A stretch of DNA of 48,846 bases from Acidobacteriota bacterium (GTDB taxonomy: Bacteria > Acidobacteriota > Thermoanaerobaculia > Multivoradales > Multivoraceae), in NCBI GenBank assembly GCA_026708285.1, contig JAPOVF010000074.1, forward strand, positions 1-48,846. The letters run 5' to 3'. The notes below the pieces were generated by a model that was not told where the DNA came from, searched no databases, and saw only the letters and a program-made list of their open reading frames with translations. The first letter of the stretch is position 1. The number at the start of each line of letters is the position of its first letter. This document shows, in pieces, positions 34,073 to 46,469 of the stretch. The position numbers were made by a program, and so were the translations under genes.

Positions 34073-34801
34073 ATGAGCGAGGAGGTCGGAAGCACGCAGG
34101 GCGGCTTGTCCAGGGGACCGACGGGCGAGGCGGCCGTGGCCCGACCCTGGTCGGCGCGGCTCCTCGCGGCTGGCGCGATCGCGATCGCCGTGTTGCTGCT
34201 CTTGTACTTCCCCGACCGAACCGACGGTAGCGGGGCTCTACTGGGCGGGCTTTCGGCGCTCATCGCGTCGATGCTGGGCTTGGCGGCGTTGGCTCAGTGC
34301 CGGCCAATGCCCCATCGGAAATCGGCCGAGCATCTCCGACTCGCCGGTCTGTCGCTCGGGCTGGGCGTCGCTTTCGGCGTTGCGAATCTGGGTGCCAACT
34401 ACGGCATGGCAACAGCGGATTCGGCCATCTACGAGCAGATGGTCGCGCGTTGGTCCCGGTTCTCTCCTCTGTCAGCTGTCGTCAAGGGGCCGATCATGGA
34501 GGAGATTGTCTTCCGGCTCGGCCTGCTGAGTGGCACAGCCTGGCTCACCGCTCGCTTCACAGACAATCCCCGCACCATCTTCCATGTGGCCTTGGGCTTG
34601 TCGGCGTTGACGTTCGGCATCGCGCACATCTTCTACGGCGGCGTAGGGGGGCCGACCTACATGACGGGCATGGCCTTGAAGAGCAGCATCGCGGGCCTCT
34701 TGCTCGGCTGGATGTTCTGGCGATGGGGACTCCCCTACGCGATTGTTTGCCACAGCGCGGCAAACGGGATCCACCTCCTGCTGGAGCCATTCCTTTTCTG
34801 A
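34073..34801 (+). CDS. CPBP (CAAX/Abi-type) intramembrane metalloprotease
   Basis: The 242-residue protein has several membrane helices and the CPBP motifs: GPIMEEIVFRLGLL (Glu143, Glu144, Arg148), FGIAH (His185) and CHSAAN (His227, Asn231). These form the glutamate-based active site of the Rce1/Abi family. Family members process prenylated proteins, bacteriocins or membrane peptides; the role here is unknown. Confidence 0.9.
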   Translation: MSEEVGSTQGGLSRGPTGEAAVARPWSARLLAAGAIAIAVLLLLYFPDRTDGSGALLGGLSALIASMLGLAALAQCRPMPHRKSAEHLRLAGLSLGLGVAFGVANLGANYGMATADSAIYEQMVARWSRFSPLSAVVKGPIMEEIVFRLGLLSGTAWLTARFTDNPRTIFHVALGLSALTFGIAHIFYGGVGGPTYMTGMALKSSIAGLLLGWMFWRWGLPYAIVCHSAANGIHLLLEPFLF

Positions 34802-34856
34802 TCGCCGCGGCATCGCACACGGCAGCACTCCCCGGCCGCTTAGGCGGTGTGGGCGC

Positions 34857-34948
<92 letters not shown>

Positions 34949-35087
34949 CGAGCGCGGGAGTCTAGCAGCGGAGCGCGCTGTCATGGCGCGGGCGGGAATC
35001 GGGTTCCGGCTTCCCTCCGCTCGTCCGGCACGGGATTCGCTAGGTCCCTCGCTAGAGGCGGAATGAACCCGCCCGTAGGAGGAAGAG

Positions 35088-35177
35088 ATGACTGACACTC
35101 GGGGCATCGAGCGGACTCTGTACGAGATTGCGCGTCAACTGGCGGCGCTGGAGCGGATTGAGCGGAGGTTGCGGTAG
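35088..35177 (+). CDS. Possible 29-residue small protein
   Basis: An ATG at 35088 follows a perfect ribosome-binding site (AGGAGGAAGAG) and opens a 29-codon frame ending in TAG. The peptide (MTDTRGIERTLYEIARQLAALERIERRLR) is a single charged, heptad-like helix. It could be a real microprotein or a chance frame before the repeat block. No homologue is known to me. Confidence 0.4.
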   Translation: MTDTRGIERTLYEIARQLAALERIERRLR

Positions 35178-35196
35178 TCGGCGGTTTGCAGAGCAG

Positions 35197-35395
35197 TATC
35201 GTCGCCGCTTCGCGGCGCGTTCCTTCCCGGAAGCCGGCCAGAAGGCCGGCGCACCCAGTGTGCGGGCGCCGTGCCGAGGACGGCGCACTCAGTGTGCGGG
35301 CGCCGTGCCGAGGACGGCGCACTCAGTGTGCGGGCGGAGCCGCGGAGCGGCGCAGCCCGAAAGACGCAGCCGCCGGCCGGAGGCCGGCGACCTTT
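35197..35395. repeat. Composite palindromic repeat block with 34-bp tandem repeat
   Basis: From left to right: GTCGCCGCTTCGCGGCGC (complement of the module at 27.49 kb); GCCGGCCAGAAGGCCGGC plus GCACCCAGTGTG (35233-35262, exact 30-bp inverted copy of 27423-27452); then a 34-bp unit with core CAGTGTGCGGGCG repeated at 35256, 35290 and 35324; and a final CCGCCGGCCGGAGGCCGGCG palindrome. It lies between the small open frame and the 3' end of atpC. Confidence 0.8.
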
Positions 35396-35404
35396 GCTGC
35401 GGCC

Positions 35405-35809
35405 CTACGCCCGTAACGAAACGTCGACCCGGGCCTGCGCCGTATCCACCCGGTCCTTGAGTCCCGCCTGCTCCTCGAAGCTGGCGCGCGCGTACTCCGC
35501 GGCCAGCTCGTCGCGCTCGGTCGTGGCCGCCGCGGCGTCGATCTCCTCGGCCGGCTCCGCGGTCTCGGTCAGCACCGTCACGGTGTCGTCCGCGACCTCG
35601 CAGAAGCCCGGCGCCACCGCGACGAAGCGGCGCGCTCCGCCGTCGGCCGGCTGGTAGCTGAGCTCGCCGGGGCGCAGCGTGCTGATCAGCGCCGCGTGGC
35701 CGGGCAGGATGCCCATGTCGCCCTTGCGGCCGGGCAGGCCGACGTCCGAGCACTCGATTTCGAGCAGCTTCTCGGCGTGGGTTACGAGGATCAGGTTCAA
35801 GCCGGCCAC
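35405..35809 (-). CDS. atpC: ATP synthase F1 epsilon subunit
   Basis: The 134-residue protein has the N-terminal beta-barrel of AtpC (LNLILVTHAEKLLE; GRKGDMGILPGHAALISTL; LRPGEL) and a C-terminal helical hairpin rich in Ala/Glu. It regulates and couples the F1 rotor. The GTG at 35809 is preferred; the in-frame extension upstream lies within the atpD 3' region. It is last in the operon, 34 bases after atpD. Confidence 0.92.
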   Translation of the reverse strand: MAGLNLILVTHAEKLLEIECSDVGLPGRKGDMGILPGHAALISTLRPGELSYQPADGGARRFVAVAPGFCEVADDTVTVLTETAEPAEEIDAAAATTERDELAAEYARASFEEQAGLKDRVDTAQARVDVSLRA

Positions 35810-35843
35810 GTTCGTTCGCTCCGCTGGTTCCGTCTCGGCGCCT

Positions 35844-38271
<2,428 letters not shown>

Positions 38272-38310
38272 CGTTCGGGCCTACCTTGGAACCTTTCCGA
38301 TCGTCTCGTT

Positions 38311-39849
<1,539 letters not shown>

Positions 39850-39911
39850 GTTCGTTCTACTCCCCTAAGGTGCGCTCCGGGGCTCCGGAGCGTCTCGAAA
39901 TCGTGACGTTT

Positions 39912-40472
39912 CTAGGCTCCCGCCGCCGTTGGCGGCTCGGCCGTCAATCTGGTTTCCAGCACGGCCAACTGGCCGCGAACGCTCGCGTCGTAGCGGTAAC
40001 TCCCGAACTGGGCCACGAAGCCGCCGATCAGGCTCGGGTCGACCCGAGCTTCCAGCCGGACCTCGGCGCCGGACAACCGCTCCAGCGCCTTCTCCAGCCG
40101 CGCGCGCTGCTCCTCGTCGAGTTCCTCGGCGGCGGTGACCGTGGCGCTGACGACCCCGTGGGCCCGATCGAGCAACTCGTCGATCGCCTCGAGGATCGCC
40201 GGCAGATGGACCAGGCGGTAGTTGTCGAGCAACAGCCGCAGCAGCCGCCGCGCCAACTCGCCCGCGTCCTGCATCTCGGCGATCTCATCGACGACCGCCC
40301 GCTTCGTCGCGGGCGGCACGCCCGGATTCGACGCCATGCGGCCCAAGCGCGGCACGGCCCGCATGGCCTCCGCGAACGCGGCGAGTTCGTCGCGCGTCGC
40401 CTGCGCCGCCTCGAGCGAGCCGGCGGCCCCCATCAGGGCCTGGGCGTAGGGCCTCGCGTAGCGGTAGATCAT
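39912..40472 (-). CDS. atpH: ATP synthase delta subunit
   Basis: The 186-residue protein opens with YRYARPYAQALMGAA, the OSCP/delta motif, and ends with the beta-sandwich (DPSLIGGFVAQFGSYRYDASVRGQL). It links F1 to the peripheral stalk. The start overlaps the atpF stop (ATGA). Confidence 0.93.
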   Translation of the reverse strand: MIYRYARPYAQALMGAAGSLEAAQATRDELAAFAEAMRAVPRLGRMASNPGVPPATKRAVVDEIAEMQDAGELARRLLRLLLDNYRLVHLPAILEAIDELLDRAHGVVSATVTAAEELDEEQRARLEKALERLSGAEVRLEARVDPSLIGGFVAQFGSYRYDASVRGQLAVLETRLTAEPPTAAGA

Positions 40473-41083
40473 CGCGCGTCGGCTCCGGCCGAGGCATCGT
40501 CCGCCCGGCTCTCCAGGCTGAGCAGTCCGCGGTCGAGAATCCGCCGCCGCGCCGCCGAGTCGACTTCGCGCTCCAGCCGCGCCGCGGCGAGCGACGTCGC
40601 GAGTCGCGCGGCGTGCTCCGCCAGTTCGACCCGGGCCCGTGCCGTGCGGCTCCTTATCTCGGCCCGGGTCTGCTCCATCATCCGCTCGCGCTCGCGCTCG
40701 GCCAGGGCGACGATCTCCCGCGCTTCCCGTTCGCCTTCCCGTTCCGCGCGGGCTACCGCCTCTCCGACTTCAGCTTCCAAAGCGGCCAGTTGACCGGCGA
40801 GGCCCTCGCGAAGCTCCTCGGCGTCCGCCCGCTGGCGGCGGGCGGTCATCAGGCTGTCGCGAATCTGGATTCGGCGGTTCTCGAGAGCCGCCACGACCTT
40901 CGGCACGATCAGATAGCCGAGGCCGCCGAAGAACACGAGCATGTTGAACCAGGAGAAGATCCACCGCGGCACGCCCAGGAAGTGAGTCGCTTCGCCCACG
41001 TCGGCGCCGAACGCCGCGGCGGTGCCGGCGAACACCATCGCAAGAAGGGCCCCAGCGACGGGCCTCGCGCTCACCCGCTTCAT
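40469..41083 (-). CDS. atpF: ATP synthase b subunit
   Basis: The 204-residue protein has an N-terminal signal-like segment (residues 1-26), a membrane helix (WFNMLVFFGGLGYLIVP) and a long charged stalk coiled coil (AEAEVGEAVARAEREGERE and on). It is the main b subunit of the peripheral stalk. Overlaps atpF' and atpH by four bases at each side. Confidence 0.9.
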   Translation of the reverse strand: MKRVSARPVAGALLAMVFAGTAAAFGADVGEATHFLGVPRWIFSWFNMLVFFGGLGYLIVPKVVAALENRRIQIRDSLMTARRQRADAEELREGLAGQLAALEAEVGEAVARAEREGEREAREIVALAERERERMMEQTRAEIRSRTARARVELAEHAARLATSLAAARLEREVDSAARRRILDRGLLSLESRADDASAGADAR

Positions 41084-41502
41084 GACGGTGCACCCATCAG
41101 CTTCGATGTCATCTCGGCCGCGAGACGCTCGGCCCGGCCCTCGAGGGCGCGGCGCTGCTCCGCGGTCTCGGCCTCCAGCGAGGCCAGAGCCTGCTGGAGC
41201 TCCGCATCCGCTTCCTGCCGCGCCTCGGCGACCATCCGTTCCCGCGCCTGCTGGGCCTCGCGCCGCACCTGGTCGCGGCGTGCGACTGCTTCCGCCCGGG
41301 CTTCCTTCAGCTTCTCCCGCTGCGCCTCGATCCGCGCCTCGACTTCGGCCCGGGCCCGATCGAACGTCTCCTCAGCGGTGACGATCTCGCTGTCCCGCTC
41401 CCGGAGCATCTTCATGACCGGGCCGATCAGGAACACCCGAACCACCAGATAGGTGGCCCAGAAGATCGCCATGATGACCAGAAGGCTGGCGTCGAAATCC
41501 AC
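41080..41502 (-). CDS. atpF': ATP synthase b' subunit
   Basis: The 140-residue protein (from GTG 41502) begins VDFDASLLVIMAIFWATYL, a membrane helix, followed by a charged coiled coil (RERDSEIVTAEETFDRARAE). It is the second, shorter b-type stalk subunit found with a distinct b in several phyla. The upstream extension of the frame is antisense/promoter sequence and is not used. First gene of the visible operon; a and c subunits are not here. Confidence 0.85.
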   Translation of the reverse strand: MDFDASLLVIMAIFWATYLVVRVFLIGPVMKMLRERDSEIVTAEETFDRARAEVEARIEAQREKLKEARAEAVARRDQVRREAQQARERMVAEARQEADAELQQALASLEAETAEQRRALEGRAERLAAEMTSKLMGAPS

Positions 41503-41710
41503 AGCTACTCGTCCCGCGGTCGTCCGGGTCTGTTTCGACGAGCGCAGACCTCTACCAACGCCTGCCAACCTGTCTCGCCCGCGCCCGAAAGCGGCGGTAA
41601 CGTAACACGGCAACAAGGGTCGGTCAACGTTCGCCGCAGGCGGCTGAACGGGCGATTCCTCGTCGCTGTAGTCGGTGGCCGATGGGATCGAAAGCGCATC
41701 GGAATTCTCC

Positions 41711-41750
41711 ACTACAGTCGAAAACGACCGCGGGTATTTTCTACTGTAGT
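41711..41750. promoter_or_regulatory. Inverted repeat upstream of the second DUF4143 ATPase
   Basis: Arms ACTACAGTCGAAAA (41711-41724) and TTTTCTACTGTAGT (41737-41750) pair with one mismatch around a 12-nt spacer. A further CTGTAGTCGAAAA starts at 41744, and CTGTAGTCG occurs at 41666. The region lies between the divergent atpF' start and the ATPase start, so it can act on either. It mirrors the palindrome at the start of the other DUF4143 gene but with another sequence. Confidence 0.65.
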
Positions 41751-41776
41751 CGAAAATATTGGTAGTCTGCCGCGCT

Positions 41777-42928
41777 GTGGCGATCGTAACGAGGTACCTG
41801 ACGGATCAGATCGAGCGAGACCTCGAGCGAAAGATGGTCTTCGTCGCCGGCCCTCGGCAAGTCGGCAAGACGACGCTCGCCCGCAGCCTGCCCGACGCTG
41901 CGGACGGCTACCTCAACTGGGACATCGCCGAGGACCGTGAACGCATCCTGAGGCGCGAACTACCCTCCGCCGGCTTCTGGGTGTTCGACGAAATCCACAA
42001 GTACCGGGATTGGAGGAACTTCCTCAAGGGCCTCTACGACGCCCGGGCCGCCCCGGGGCCCGCGCTGACCGGCGGCACCGTGGCCGGGAATCGGATCCTG
42101 GTGGTCGGCAGCGCCAGGCTCGACGCCTACCGGTTCGGCGGCGACTCGCTTCAGGGCCGCTTCCATCTCCTCCGTCTGCACCCACTGTCCGCAGCCGAGC
42201 TTGGGTTGCAGACGGCGGAGGAACTCAGCGACCTGCTTCGCCTCGGCGGTTTTCCCGAGCCTTACCTCAGCGGCTCCGAAGTCGAGGCCCGCAGGTGGAC
42301 GCGCGAACATCGAACCCTGCTGATCCGCGAGGAGGTCACCAGCCTCGAACGAATCCAGGACCTCGGCCGGCTCGAACTCCTCATGCTCCGCCTCCCCGAG
42401 CTAGTCGGCTCGCCGCTCTCGATCAACGCAGTCCGTGAGGATCTGCAGGTGAGCCACAAGGCGGTCGCCGACTGGCTGGGAGCGTTCGAGCGGCTCTACG
42501 CGATCTTCCGGCTGTCGCCCTTCGGCGCCCCGACGATCCGGGCGGTCAAGAAGCAGCAGAAGCACTACCACGTCGACTGGACGGTCGTGCAGGCGGACGC
42601 GCCACGCTTTGAGAACCTGATCGCCTGCCACCTGCTCAAGTGGGTGCATCATCAGCAGGACACACAGGGTCTCGACCTGGAACTTCGCTACTTCCGCGAC
42701 ACGGACGGCCGCGAGGTCGATTTCATCGTCACCGACCGCCAGCAGCCTGTGCTTGGCGTCGAATGCAAGTGGGCGGACGGGAGGCTCGACAAGAGTCTCC
42801 GCTACTTCAAGGTCCGGTTCCCGGACTGCGAGGCATGGCAGGTGTCGGCCACGGGGGCGAAGGACTTCGTGACGCCCGAAGGCATCCGGGTTGCGCCGGC
42901 CCTGGAGTTGTTGGGTCGGCTGGTATAG
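41777..42928 (+). CDS. AAA-family ATPase with C-terminal DUF4143 domain (second copy)
   Basis: The 383-residue protein (GTG 41777) has Walker A VAGPRQVGKTTLARS (residues 24-38), Walker B FWVFDEIHKYRDW, and a DUF4143 region with nuclease-like GREVDFIVT then LGVECKWADG. It is the same family as 12987-14150 but only distantly similar. An in-frame start at 41759 is possible. It is a lone gene between the ATP synthase operon and the SUMF1-domain gene. Confidence 0.85.
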   Translation: MAIVTRYLTDQIERDLERKMVFVAGPRQVGKTTLARSLPDAADGYLNWDIAEDRERILRRELPSAGFWVFDEIHKYRDWRNFLKGLYDARAAPGPALTGGTVAGNRILVVGSARLDAYRFGGDSLQGRFHLLRLHPLSAAELGLQTAEELSDLLRLGGFPEPYLSGSEVEARRWTREHRTLLIREEVTSLERIQDLGRLELLMLRLPELVGSPLSINAVREDLQVSHKAVADWLGAFERLYAIFRLSPFGAPTIRAVKKQQKHYHVDWTVVQADAPRFENLIACHLLKWVHHQQDTQGLDLELRYFRDTDGREVDFIVTDRQQPVLGVECKWADGRLDKSLRYFKVRFPDCEAWQVSATGAKDFVTPEGIRVAPALELLGRLV

Positions 42929-42951
42929 CGCGGGGCCTCGCGGCCCGGACT

Positions 42952-43785
42952 CTAGGGAGACAACTCGCGCGCGACGCGGAAGTTCTCGCCCTTGAACATG
43001 CGCTTCTCCACCGGGCGGCGGAAGGCGGAGCGAAGTTCCCTCGGGCCGTCCCGCCAGGAACCGCCGCGGATGACGTGATACGAGCAGTCGCCTCCCAGCC
43101 GGGCAGTTCCATCGGAGGGAGCGCCTTCGTGATTGTCGTTCCAGCAGTCCTCGACCCACTCCCAACCGTTGCCAACCGCGTCGTGGAGGCCCCAGGCGTT
43201 CGGCGCGAACTGGCCCACCGGCGCGGTGAACTGAAACTCGTCGCCACAAGCCCAGCAGTTCGCGTGGTTGGCGCCGAGCGCCTCGCCCCACGGATATGGG
43301 GTCGTCGAGCCCGCCCGGACAACGTACTCCCATTCGGCCTCGCTCAGTAGGCGGTACTTCTCACCCGTTTCCTCAGACAGCCACTCCGTGTAGGCGCGGG
43401 CATCGGCCCAGGACACCCAACTCGCCGGGCTGGTGCCTGGACCCTCGAACTTGTAGCCGGCCGCAGCTCGACCCGGCGCGAAGCGGTTGAACTGTTCGAG
43501 CGTGACGACGTACTTCGAAACCGCGAACGGCTGCTTGATGGTTACTTCGCGGACCGGAAGCTCGTATTCACTACACCCTGCGGCCGAAAGGCATCCCATG
43601 CGAAACACGCCGGCTGGAATCACGACCATTTCCGGTCCGGCAGTACCGGACGTCAGGGTGTCCGAGAATGTGTTGCCAGGCGCCAGGGCAGCGCACTCCT
43701 GACTCCCGGGCACGGCCTCGAAGCCCTCGGCGCCTGCCGACAGCAGGACAAACAGGAACGCGACATGAACGAAGATCCTCTTCAT
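42952..43785 (-). CDS. SUMF1/formylglycine-generating-enzyme-domain protein, secreted
   Basis: The 277-residue protein has a signal peptide (MKRIFVHVAFLFVLLSAGAEG) and a C-type-lectin-like SUMF1 domain: VVIPAGVFRMGC, YVVTLEQFNRFA, WADARAYTEWLSEETGEKYR, LSEAEWEYVVRAG, GLHDAVGNGWEWVEDCW, HVIRGGSWRD and ENFRVAREL. Such domains include sulfatase-modifying enzymes and many non-enzymatic relatives, such as kinase-associated or EgtB-like proteins. The catalytic Cys pair of true formylglycine generators is not evident near the C terminus, so it is probably not a sulfatase activator. ATG 43785 follows GGAAAGG; GTG 43806 and ATG 43794 are alternatives. Confidence 0.85.
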   Translation of the reverse strand: MKRIFVHVAFLFVLLSAGAEGFEAVPGSQECAALAPGNTFSDTLTSGTAGPEMVVIPAGVFRMGCLSAAGCSEYELPVREVTIKQPFAVSKYVVTLEQFNRFAPGRAAAGYKFEGPGTSPASWVSWADARAYTEWLSEETGEKYRLLSEAEWEYVVRAGSTTPYPWGEALGANHANCWACGDEFQFTAPVGQFAPNAWGLHDAVGNGWEWVEDCWNDNHEGAPSDGTARLGGDCSYHVIRGGSWRDGPRELRSAFRRPVEKRMFKGENFRVARELSP

Positions 43786-43824
43786 CGGTTTCATCCTTTC
43801 CGTCACATCAGCGCTCGGACCGGG

Positions 43825-44625
43825 TCAATCTACCCCAGCGGCCGCTCCCCCGCCCCGATTCGCAGGCGATGTCGGGCACACGACCACGACCGTCGCGTTG
43901 TCCTGCCAGGGAATCGCCCGCTGCTCGATCCGCCGGATGATCGCCTCGGCGATCCGGGAAGCGCCCGACGTTCTGTGGGTGCCGCAGACGGCGGCTATCT
44001 CTTCGCTGGACAGCGTCTCGAGGCCATCGCTCGCGAGGATGACGGCGTCGCCTGCGGCCAGGTCGAGTTCACCTTCGGCCACCTCGTCGAGCGGCCGGCC
44101 CATTACGGCGCTCGTGATCGCGGCCCGATCGGGATGGAGGGCGGCGCGCACCGCGCTGATCTCGCCGCGCGCGGCCCGGGCGTCGAGTTCCCTCCCGTAG
44201 GTGTGGAGCGGGTTGATGCGTTTCAGCGTGCCGGCGCGCCGGTGGAAGATGAGCGAGTCGCCGACACTGAGCCAACGGAACCGGTCTTCGAAGAACAGCC
44301 CGGCCACCAGGGTGGAGCCCATGCCCCGAAGCGACGGATCGTCCTCGATCGCAGCCGCCATCTCTCCGTTCGCGTGGGCGAGCGCAGGGCGCAAGCGCTC
44401 GGCGGGCGGCTTCGGGACCAGCCCGAAGTTGCTGCCGAAGGCCCGGATCGTGATCCGGCTCGCCTGGTCGCCCGCGGGCAAGCCCCCCATGCCGTCGGCG
44501 ACCGCCGCGAGCAACACCGGTTCGTCGATCCCGTCGTCCGACACGACCTGGACGCTCCAAGCGTCTTCCTGGCGCTTGCGGGCGCCGATGATGCTCGCCG
44601 CCGCGAAGTCGCGGCCTTCGATCAT
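43825..44625 (-). CDS. PP2C-family serine/threonine phosphatase
   Basis: The 266-residue protein has the PP2C motifs: ARKRQEDAW (RxxxED), AAVADGMGGLPAGDQAS (DGMGG), GSTLVAGLFF, LSVGDSLIFHRR, VILASDGLETLSS and DNATVVVV. The conserved aspartates form the binuclear metal site. It is a cytoplasmic protein phosphatase likely opposing a Hanks-type kinase (none seen here). Its ATG at 44625 overlaps the stop of the PIN gene (ATGA), so it is translationally coupled to the toxin-antitoxin pair. Confidence 0.9.
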   Translation of the reverse strand: MIEGRDFAAASIIGARKRQEDAWSVQVVSDDGIDEPVLLAAVADGMGGLPAGDQASRITIRAFGSNFGLVPKPPAERLRPALAHANGEMAAAIEDDPSLRGMGSTLVAGLFFEDRFRWLSVGDSLIFHRRAGTLKRINPLHTYGRELDARAARGEISAVRAALHPDRAAITSAVMGRPLDEVAEGELDLAAGDAVILASDGLETLSSEEIAAVCGTHRTSGASRIAEAIIRRIEQRAIPWQDNATVVVVCPTSPANRGGGAAAGVD

Positions 44626-45017
44626 GCGCGTCCCAGGTCCAGGACCGGGATTCCCATCGCCCTCGCTACTGCCGTCATGCGACGGTCGTAGGTAGCCAGC
44701 TCCACCGCTTGCCGTTGCCCTCGAAGGTAGTCGAGTGACGCCAGGTGCAGGGCGTCCAGTGTCCGAACCGGTGCCGGAAAGGCGCTCAGAGCCCGGGTCA
44801 GGATGACCGGAGAGAGCTCCAACAGCGCGATCTGGCCGATCGCTTCCTCGGCGGCCTCGCCGTGGGTTTCCGCCCGTCCCCGGGCATGAAGATGGTTCCA
44901 GACTTCGTACTCGAGCAGTCGGCTCGCGACGAGGCTTTCCGCCCAAAGGTGTTCGGGCGGCCGCCGGAGTTCCGCGAGGAGGTGCGCCAGCACGACTGAG
45001 GAATCGATGTAGATCAC
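44622..45017 (-). CDS. PIN-domain VapC-like toxin
   Basis: The 131-residue protein begins MIYIDSSVVLAHLLAE, has LLEYEVWNHLHARG, and RTLDALHLASLDYLRG with the conserved acidic residue in the third motif, and ELATYDRRMTAVARAMG. This is the VapC layout of metal-dependent ribonucleases. It overlaps the upstream Phd-like antitoxin and the downstream PP2C gene. Confidence 0.88.
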   Translation of the reverse strand: MIYIDSSVVLAHLLAELRRPPEHLWAESLVASRLLEYEVWNHLHARGRAETHGEAAEEAIGQIALLELSPVILTRALSAFPAPVRTLDALHLASLDYLRGQRQAVELATYDRRMTAVARAMGIPVLDLGRA

Positions 45018-45307
45018 CGGTCCTGCCGGTCCGCGTCCAGATCCTGCAGGAGCTCCTCCAGGGACATGATGGGCGGCGGCTTGACAGGGGGACCCGCTCC
45101 CTTCGTGGCCGGTGGTGTCAGCAGACCCTTACGCACCGCATCGGCCAGCAACGCGTCAGCGATGAAGGGGCTGCGCTCTTCCCGCGGCGGCACGATCTCG
45201 GCGACTACCCGGTCCCGATCCGTAACCAGGACCGTCTCGCCCGCGGCAGCCATTCGCACATACCGGCTGAGTTGATTGTTCAGAGCCTTGAGCCCCACCG
45301 ACCTCAT
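45014..45307 (-). CDS. Phd/YefM-type antitoxin
   Basis: The 97-residue protein has the Phd fold (VGLKALNNQLSRYVRMAAAG; ETVLVTDRDRVVAEIVPP) and an acidic, Pro-rich C-terminal tail that would bind the PIN toxin encoded directly after it (ATGA-type overlap). It is expected to autoregulate the operon. Confidence 0.88.
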   Translation of the reverse strand: MRSVGLKALNNQLSRYVRMAAAGETVLVTDRDRVVAEIVPPREERSPFIADALLADAVRKGLLTPPATKGAGPPVKPPPIMSLEELLQDLDADRQDR

Positions 45308-45370
45308 GGCTCAGGAATGTAGCTTCCGGTGGCGACCTTCGTCAACGTGAGGTCGCGTTAGCCTGACCGG

Positions 45371-46252
45371 ATGGTCCGTCTGGAGTGCGTTCCGAACATC
45401 AGCGAGGGGCGGCGCCGGGACGTCATCGACGCCTGCGTGGAGGCGGCTTCGACGCGCGGCGTACGCGTGCTCGACGTGTCTTCGGACCCGGACCACAACC
45501 GGACGGTGCTGACGCTGCTGGGCGAAGGCGGCGATCTGGTCGAGGCGACCCGCGACCTGGCGGCGGCAGCGATCGAGCACATCGATGTAGCCGAGCACTC
45601 CGGCGTGCACCCGTTTCTCGGCGCGCTGGACGTGGCACCGTTCGTGCCCCTGGAGGCGGGGCAGATGCCCGCGGCGGTCGACGCGGCGCTACGCGCCGCG
45701 GACAAGCTGGCCGCGCTCGAACTGCCGGTGTTTCTCTACGGCGAAGCCGCCTCCAATGCAGGGCGTGCCGCGCTCGCCGACCATCGCCGCGGCGGTCTCG
45801 TTCGGCTCACCGAACGGATGGCGAGCGGCGAGTGGTCGCCGGACCGAGGGCCGGACCGGCCGCACTCGACCGGCGGCGCGGTGTGCGTCGGCGCGCGGGA
45901 GCCGCTGGTCGCCTTCAACCTGCTCCTCGACACGGACGACGTGGCCGCGGCGAAGCGGATTGCGGCGTCGCTCCGCGAGGCTGGCGGCGGCTTGCCCGGT
46001 GTACGCGCCCTGGGGTTCTTCCTTGCGAGTCGGGGGCAGGCCCAGGTCAGCGTGAACCTGACGGACTGCGACCGGACGTCGCTGTTCGATGTCGTGCGGC
46101 TGGCCGACGAACTCGCGCGTGCAGTTGACGTGCGCGTCGTCGAGACGGAACTGGTTGGGCTGGCGCCGCGGCGCGTCCTGCCGCCGGGCGCCGTCGAGGC
46201 GTTACGGTTACCCGGGCTCTCGGACCGGCAGATCCTCGAGAGCCATCTCTAG
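45371..46252 (+). CDS. ftcD: Glutamate formimidoyltransferase
   Basis: The 293-residue protein opens VRLECVPNISEGRRRDVID, with the family motif VPNFSEG-like, then SSDPDHNRTVLTLLG, and the catalytic-His region around AEHSGVHPFLGALD. It transfers the formimino group from formiminoglutamate to tetrahydrofolate in histidine degradation. It lacks the cyclodeaminase domain of the fused eukaryotic enzyme. No other hut gene is near. Confidence 0.93.
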   Translation: MVRLECVPNISEGRRRDVIDACVEAASTRGVRVLDVSSDPDHNRTVLTLLGEGGDLVEATRDLAAAAIEHIDVAEHSGVHPFLGALDVAPFVPLEAGQMPAAVDAALRAADKLAALELPVFLYGEAASNAGRAALADHRRGGLVRLTERMASGEWSPDRGPDRPHSTGGAVCVGAREPLVAFNLLLDTDDVAAAKRIAASLREAGGGLPGVRALGFFLASRGQAQVSVNLTDCDRTSLFDVVRLADELARAVDVRVVETELVGLAPRRVLPPGAVEALRLPGLSDRQILESHL

Positions 46253-46257
46253 CGACT

Positions 46258-46469
46258 CGCGCGCGCCGGATGCGGACCAGAAGGTCCGCGCACCCAGAGC
46301 ACCACCCCGGTGCGGCGGATTTCTCTACATGCGGATGACATGACACCGCTACGGGCGCATCCCAACTGCAGCAGGGCACCCGGCAGAACCTCCGCCCGTT
46401 CTCTGGGTGCGCGGACCCGTTGCCGCGGGTCTTCTGGCCCGCGGAAAAGGCGCGCCGCAGGCGGCCAGG
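46258..46469. repeat. Composite palindromic repeat block
   Basis: Contains GCGGACCAGAAGGTCCGC plus GCACCCAGAG, an inverted TTCTCTGGGTGCGCGGACC, and GCCGCGGGTCTTCTGGCCCGCGGAAAA followed by GGCGCGCCGCAGGCGG, the same module order as in the 27.4 kb block. It fills the space between ftcD and mpl, which converge here. Confidence 0.75.

Noticed and set aside
35197-35395. CRISPR array
   Set aside because: The units are 34-bp perfect tandems without unique spacers and are palindrome mosaics; no cas gene is present in the window.
42952-43785. Activator (formylglycine-generating enzyme) for the sulfatase at 323-1843
   Set aside because: The genes are 41 kb apart and the catalytic Cys pair of true FGEs is not evident.
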